Assembly (NCBI GenBank): GCA_910587515.1
Contig: CAJULW010000033.1
Coordinates: forward strand, 1 to 64,000
DNA: 64,000 bases
DNA from: an uncultured Duncaniella sp.
GTDB taxonomy: Bacteria > Bacteroidota > Bacteroidia > Bacteroidales > Muribaculaceae
Direction of reading: 5' to 3'
The position numbers were made by a program, and so were the translations under genes. The notes beneath the pieces were generated by a model. The model saw only the letters and a program-made list of their open reading frames with translations, did no database searches and was not told the origin of the DNA. Positions 62,460 through 64,000 of this stretch are shown here, in pieces (position 1 is the first letter of the stretch; every line of letters begins with the position of its first letter).

Positions 62460-64000
62460 TTATTTTGATTGATACAGATAGCGTTTGATCGATCTTTTGG
62501 GCGTTTTCTCGAATTCTTCGCTGAGCAACTTGTATCGCTGTACCTGTGAATATGCAGGCAGATCAGAGTTCAGTGTCTTGATGTTGTCATCCATTATCCC
62601 TTTTATGGCTTGTTCATCGAGAGATTGCGATGTTATATTCTCGATATCGGGATATATAAGAGCTACGAGGCGTCCGTCACCACCGTCGATGACAAGAGAT
62701 TCGGATATGTATGGAAGGTTGTTTAGTTTGTCTTCGATCTCTTCGGGATAAATGTTTTGTCCTGAAGGTCCGAGGATCATGTTTTTGTCACGGCCTCTGA
62801 TATATAGAAAACCATCGCTGTCAAGATTACAGATATCACCTGTCGACAACCAACCGTCTTTGTCCATGCAGCTTTCCGTCGCTTCAGGATTTTTGTAGTA
62901 TCCGAGCATTACGTTTTCGCCTTTGACGTGCAGTATGCCCGGTTTGTTTTCGGGGTCGGAGGAGTCTATCCTTGCTACGACACGGTCTACGATGCGTCCG
63001 CATGAAGCCATGCGGTTTTCATTGGCGTTGGCATATGCGATCAAAGGTCCGCATTCTGTCATACCGTATCCTACAGTGTAAGGGAAGCCGATACGACGGA
63101 GAAATTTCTCGACGTCTCGGTTGAGAGCGGCACCTCCGATAATTATTTCCTGAACGTTGCCTCCGAAAGTTTCAGTCAGACGGTCTTTTATCTTTCCAAG
63201 CAAACGTTCGTCGACGTATGGAACCATGAGCATAAGTTTCATGAGTGGCTTTTCAAGCATCGGGAATACGCGTGTGCGTATGATTTTTTCGATGATGAGG
63301 GGGACGGTGACGATATAGCGTGGATGAACTTTTGCGAATGCATCCATTATTATGCGCGGAGATGGGGTGCGTGTCAGAATGCGGATATGGTTTCCGCTGA
63401 TGAACGGGCGGAGCATATCTATTGTCAGTCCGTACATGTGGGCCAGCGGCAGCATACATACCACTCCGTCACCTGGGTTCGTCGGAAGGTGATTAAGGCA
63501 GAATTCAACGTTCGACCAAAGGCTTCGGTACGGAAGCATCACGCCTTTGGAGAAGCCTGTCGAGCCGGATGTGTAGCTTATCAGACAGAGTTCGTCTTTA
63601 GAATCAATGTAATATTTTACGTCTTCCTGGCTGAATCTGTCAGGATAGCGGTGTCCGAATATTTCGTTTAGATGTGCCCGTACATCAGTCAACTTTTCAT
63701 CATTGCTGTATATAAGTGAAAAGTCTCTTATGGAAAGTGCTCCAAGCAAGGTTGTCATGCCGTCCGGATTTAGGTCTTCCCATACGGTGTCATCAATTAT
63801 GGCAAGTTTGGCGTCGCTATGATTTATAAGATGTTGGATATTATCTGATTTGAAATCAGCAAGAATCGGTACGATTACAGCACCGTAGGTTAAAGTGGCG
63901 ATGAATGCCACGCACCATGACGAGCTGTTTTTTGCGCACAATGCCACCTTGTCACCTGGGCGTATGCCGACGTTTTCGTATAGTAGGTGAAGTTTCGCTA
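62460..64000 (-). CDS. AMP-dependent long-chain acyl-CoA ligase-like protein (partial, 5' end outside)
   Basis: The C-terminal 513 or so residues. Motifs: YTSGSTGFSKGVMLPYRSL (AMP-binding P-loop), GYGMTECGPLIAYAN, GWLSTGDICNLDSDGFLYIRGRDKNMI (A8/hinge), ending RSIKRYLYQSK with the A10 lysine region. The reading frame stays open to the right edge (..LYENVGIRPGDKVALCAKNS), so the true start is beyond 64000. Ligase activity on fatty acids is the likely role; chain length is unknown. Confidence 0.93.
   Translation of the reverse strand, partial: AKLHLLYENVGIRPGDKVALCAKNSSSWCVAFIATLTYGAVIVPILADFKSDNIQHLINHSDAKLAIIDDTVWEDLNPDGMTTLLGALSIRDFSLIYSNDEKLTDVRAHLNEIFGHRYPDRFSQEDVKYYIDSKDELCLISYTSGSTGFSKGVMLPYRSLWSNVEFCLNHLPTNPGDGVVCMLPLAHMYGLTIDMLRPFISGNHIRILTRTPSPRIIMDAFAKVHPRYIVTVPLIIEKIIRTRVFPMLEKPLMKLMLMVPYVDERLLGKIKDRLTETFGGNVQEIIIGGAALNRDVEKFLRRIGFPYTVGYGMTECGPLIAYANANENRMASCGRIVDRVVARIDSSDPENKPGILHVKGENVMLGYYKNPEATESCMDKDGWLSTGDICNLDSDGFLYIRGRDKNMILGPSGQNIYPEEIEDKLNNLPYISESLVIDGGDGRLVALIYPDIENITSQSLDEQAIKGIMDDNIKTLNSDLPAYSQVQRYKLLSEEFEKTPKRSIKRYLYQSK

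Overview
The window looks like the chromosome of a gut Bacteroidales bacterium, most likely family Muribaculaceae (S24-7). Support: a MurF-alanine racemase fusion, PorV of the type IX secretion system (T9SS), GSCFA, DUF2027-Smr, DUF5686, GIN/DUF2807 and FeoA-FeoB fusion proteins, and promoters of the Bacteroidota type (TTG, 19-21 nt, TAnnTTTG) with no Shine-Dalgarno sites. The family-level call is inference from gene content, including an oxalate operon. There is no rRNA, CRISPR array or prophage. The only mobile-element trace is a partial transposase at the left edge.

Layout. 1-5 kb: transposase fragment, tRNA-Ser, GSCFA-murF/alr, and a zeta-toxin-like kinase with a small overlapping partner. 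5-11.6 kb: rubrerythrin, then uvrA-DUF2027-EFR1 flavodoxin/ferredoxin (minus strand), then a divergent cupin/HxlR pair. 11.9-18.6 kb (minus): ppdK, a LolC/E-like permease, feoAB. 18.9-24 kb (plus): porV, ispF, an iron-sulfur electron-transfer pair (Tat-like ferredoxin lipoprotein plus a NapH-NapG-like fusion), thyA-folA. 24-31 kb (plus): a small acidic protein, agmatine deiminase and N-carbamoylputrescine amidase, a YcxB-like protein, aroE, a YeiH-type exporter, comEC. 31-36 kb (minus): plsC-like, metallophosphoesterase, tex, folK. 36-45 kb: a repeat-containing small lipoprotein, dusB, two convergent GIN proteins, nadE plus a dicarboxylate symporter, cls. 44.3-48.5 kb: an AraC regulator divergent from a DUF1593 protein and a PL10 pectate lyase. 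48.7-51.7 kb: tRNA-Glu, rsfS-ftsH. 52-56.2 kb (minus): frc-oxc-AEC transporter (oxalate). 56.4-64 kb: split chrA pair, folC, CYTH, a nitrous-oxide-stimulated-promoter-family protein, a DUF5686 outer-membrane protein, and a partial acyl-CoA ligase.

Functional themes. Two carbon-use modules stand out. One takes up oxalate and cleaves it through CoA thioesters, in the same gene order as E. coli yfdW-yfdU-yfdV. The other degrades pectin through a secreted lyase whose tail resembles a T9SS sorting domain, which fits the PorV encoded 26 kb away. Folate and thymidylate genes (thyA, folA, folK, folC) are scattered. The genes for the last steps from agmatine to putrescine form one operon. Least explained are the NapHG-like iron-sulfur pair without a terminal reductase, the hairpin-punctuated oxalate operon, and the repeat-bearing lipoprotein behind a near-perfect promoter.
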